Assembly: GCA_947177845.1 (NCBI GenBank)
Contig: CAMWVZ010000063.1
Location: 1-6,065 of the forward strand
DNA: 6,065 bases
Direction: 5' to 3'
Source: an uncultured Bacteroidales bacterium
GTDB lineage: Bacteria; Bacteroidota; Bacteroidia; Bacteroidales; P3
Shown: piece by piece, positions 5,492 to 6,065 of the stretch
Numbering within the stretch: position 1 is the first letter of the stretch
Layout of the letters: each line of letters begins with the position of its first letter
Program-made: the position numbers and the translations under genes
Notes under the pieces: generated by a model
Told to the model about the DNA's origin: nothing
What the model saw: the letters and a program-made list of their open reading frames with translations, nothing else
Databases searched by the model: none

Positions 5492-5995
5492 TTATTCTTC
5501 CGACAAATCTTCGTTCAAAAGCGCCTCGACTTCTTCGGGCGCAGCCTTGCGCACGGCCAGCACCTTGCCCTTGAAATGCAGGATTTCGCCCGCCAGAGGA
5601 TGATTGAAATCGAGCGTTATCTTGCCGTTTTCGTTCTTCAACACCAAGGCTTTGTATTCCTTTTCCTCCATATCCACGATAGGCACAATGTCGCCCTCTT
5701 TCAACTCGGGTTCCTCGCCCTCCGGCACCTGCGCCAAAAGCTCGCTCTGCGGCACGGTTACGAGTTTCTCATCGTCATACTCCCCATAAGCCTGCTCGGG
5801 TTCTATCATCATTTCGAAACTATCGCCCGCCTGCAAGCCTTGCAGATTCTTCTCGATGATTTCAAGCATAAAATCATGGCCCATAAGCACTTCTTCCGGC
5901 TCCTCCTCCGTAATTTTCTCCACCACTTCGCCTTGGGCATTGTCGTAGCGCAACGTATAGGCCAACTTGACCATCGTGTCTTTTCCTATCTTCAT
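5492..5995 (-). CDS. slyD: SlyD-like FKBP-type peptidyl-prolyl cis-trans isomerase
   Basis: This cytosolic folding helper catalyses cis-trans isomerisation of prolyl bonds. At 167 residues, with no signal peptide or membrane segment, it has the SlyD layout: an N-terminal FKBP half (MKIGKDTMVKLAYTL, then LMGHDFMLEIIEKNLQGL at 37-54 and AGDSFEMMIEPEQAYGEYDD at 56-75), an 'insert-in-flap' chaperone domain (about 67-127), and the return to the FKBP fold at DFNHPLAGEILHFKGKVLAVR (129-149), whose NHPLAG is a hallmark of the family. It lacks the long His/Cys-rich metal-binding tail of E. coli SlyD, ending instead in an acidic NEDLSEE, so a role in nickel delivery is unlikely. Met1 is preferred over Met8 because the sequence before Met8 aligns with the usual SlyD start. 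It is first in a unit with the HTH gene and has a clear TACCTTTG promoter upstream. Confidence 0.93.
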   Translation of the reverse strand: MKIGKDTMVKLAYTLRYDNAQGEVVEKITEEEPEEVLMGHDFMLEIIEKNLQGLQAGDSFEMMIEPEQAYGEYDDEKLVTVPQSELLAQVPEGEEPELKEGDIVPIVDMEEKEYKALVLKNENGKITLDFNHPLAGEILHFKGKVLAVRKAAPEEVEALLNEDLSEE

Positions 5996-6015
5996 ATCCT
6001 TGTTTCTATATCGGG

Positions 6016-6047
6016 CAAAGGTAAGACTTTTTTGCAGGATGCCCCTA
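6016..6047 (-). promoter_or_regulatory. Bacteroidetes-type promoter for the slyD-like gene and HTH regulator
   Basis: On the minus strand, 6023-6016 reads TACCTTTG, an exact TAnnTTTG -7 element, within CTTACCTTTGC (6025-6015), the same 11-mer as in the left-hand minus promoter. The -33 position at 19-nt spacing is TAGGG (6047-6043), again as at the left, not the consensus TTTG. The expected leader to the ATG at 5995 is short, about 15 nt. Confidence 0.7.
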
Positions 6048-6060
6048 CTGCACGAGCAGT
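6033..6060. repeat. Overlapping small inverted repeats around the -33 region of the slyD promoter
   Basis: ACTGC (6047-6051) and GCAGT (6056-6060) form a perfect 5-bp inverted repeat with a 4-nt spacer. CTGCA (6048-6052) also pairs with TGCAG (6033-6037) across the -33 box. TTT follows the right arm, but no plus-strand gene ends here, so an intrinsic terminator for a known gene is excluded. An operator is possible. The feature sits at the window edge and its arms are short. Confidence 0.3.
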
Positions 6061-6065
6061 TTTCC

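Noticed and set aside
1..6065. Search for mobile elements, CRISPR arrays, tRNA or rRNA genes and defence systems
   Set aside because: No transposase or integrase motif, terminal repeats, regularly spaced repeats or tRNA-like cloverleaf sequence was seen by reading both strands.

Overview
The window looks like an ordinary chromosomal segment of a member of the Bacteroidota, probably the order Bacteroidales. Three things point there: promoter elements of the TAnnTTTG type, which is the -7 element of the Bacteroidetes primary sigma factor; A/T-rich start regions with no clear Shine-Dalgarno sequence; and a LuxR-type HTH in the style found at the C-terminus of Bacteroidetes membrane regulators. 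Coding sequence is moderately GC-rich and the divergent intergenic region is clearly AT-rich. I cannot name a genus.

Layout. At the left edge (1-77, minus) lie the first 25 codons of a gene whose N-terminus resembles the small PLP-dependent (arginine-type) decarboxylases of Bacteroidetes. An AT-rich divergent intergenic region (78-270) follows, with promoter elements facing both ways. To its right is a plus-strand block: sufS (cysteine desulfurase, 271-1485), a tRNA-dihydrouridine synthase (1498-2478), a DEDDh 3'-5' exonuclease with an ExoX-like C-terminal domain (2535-3470) and rlmN (23S rRNA/tRNA adenine C2 methyltransferase, 3489-4529). The gaps are 12, 56 and 18 nt, so the four may form one operon. 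From the right edge, a minus-strand pair is transcribed from a promoter at about 6016-6047: a SlyD-like FKBP prolyl isomerase (5492-5995), then a membrane-anchored LuxR-type HTH protein (4526-5476). The two transcription units converge, and the last codons of rlmN and the HTH gene overlap by 4 nt.

How the genes relate. The plus-strand block has an RNA-modification and Fe-S theme. SufS mobilises sulfur for Fe-S assembly, RlmN is a radical-SAM [4Fe-4S] enzyme, and Dus is a flavoenzyme acting on tRNA; the exonuclease has no obvious direct link. The minus-strand pair couples a folding factor with an unusual regulator: one N-terminal transmembrane anchor, a long Pro/Arg/Glu-rich linker containing a small tandem repeat, and a C-terminal LuxR HTH, with no visible sensor domain.

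I see no mobile element, CRISPR array, tRNA, rRNA or defence system. The best leads are the sensor-less anchored regulator, the architecture of the divergent promoter region, and a repeated CCCTATAA motif near sufS and the exonuclease gene. None of these amounts to a clear new system from sequence alone.
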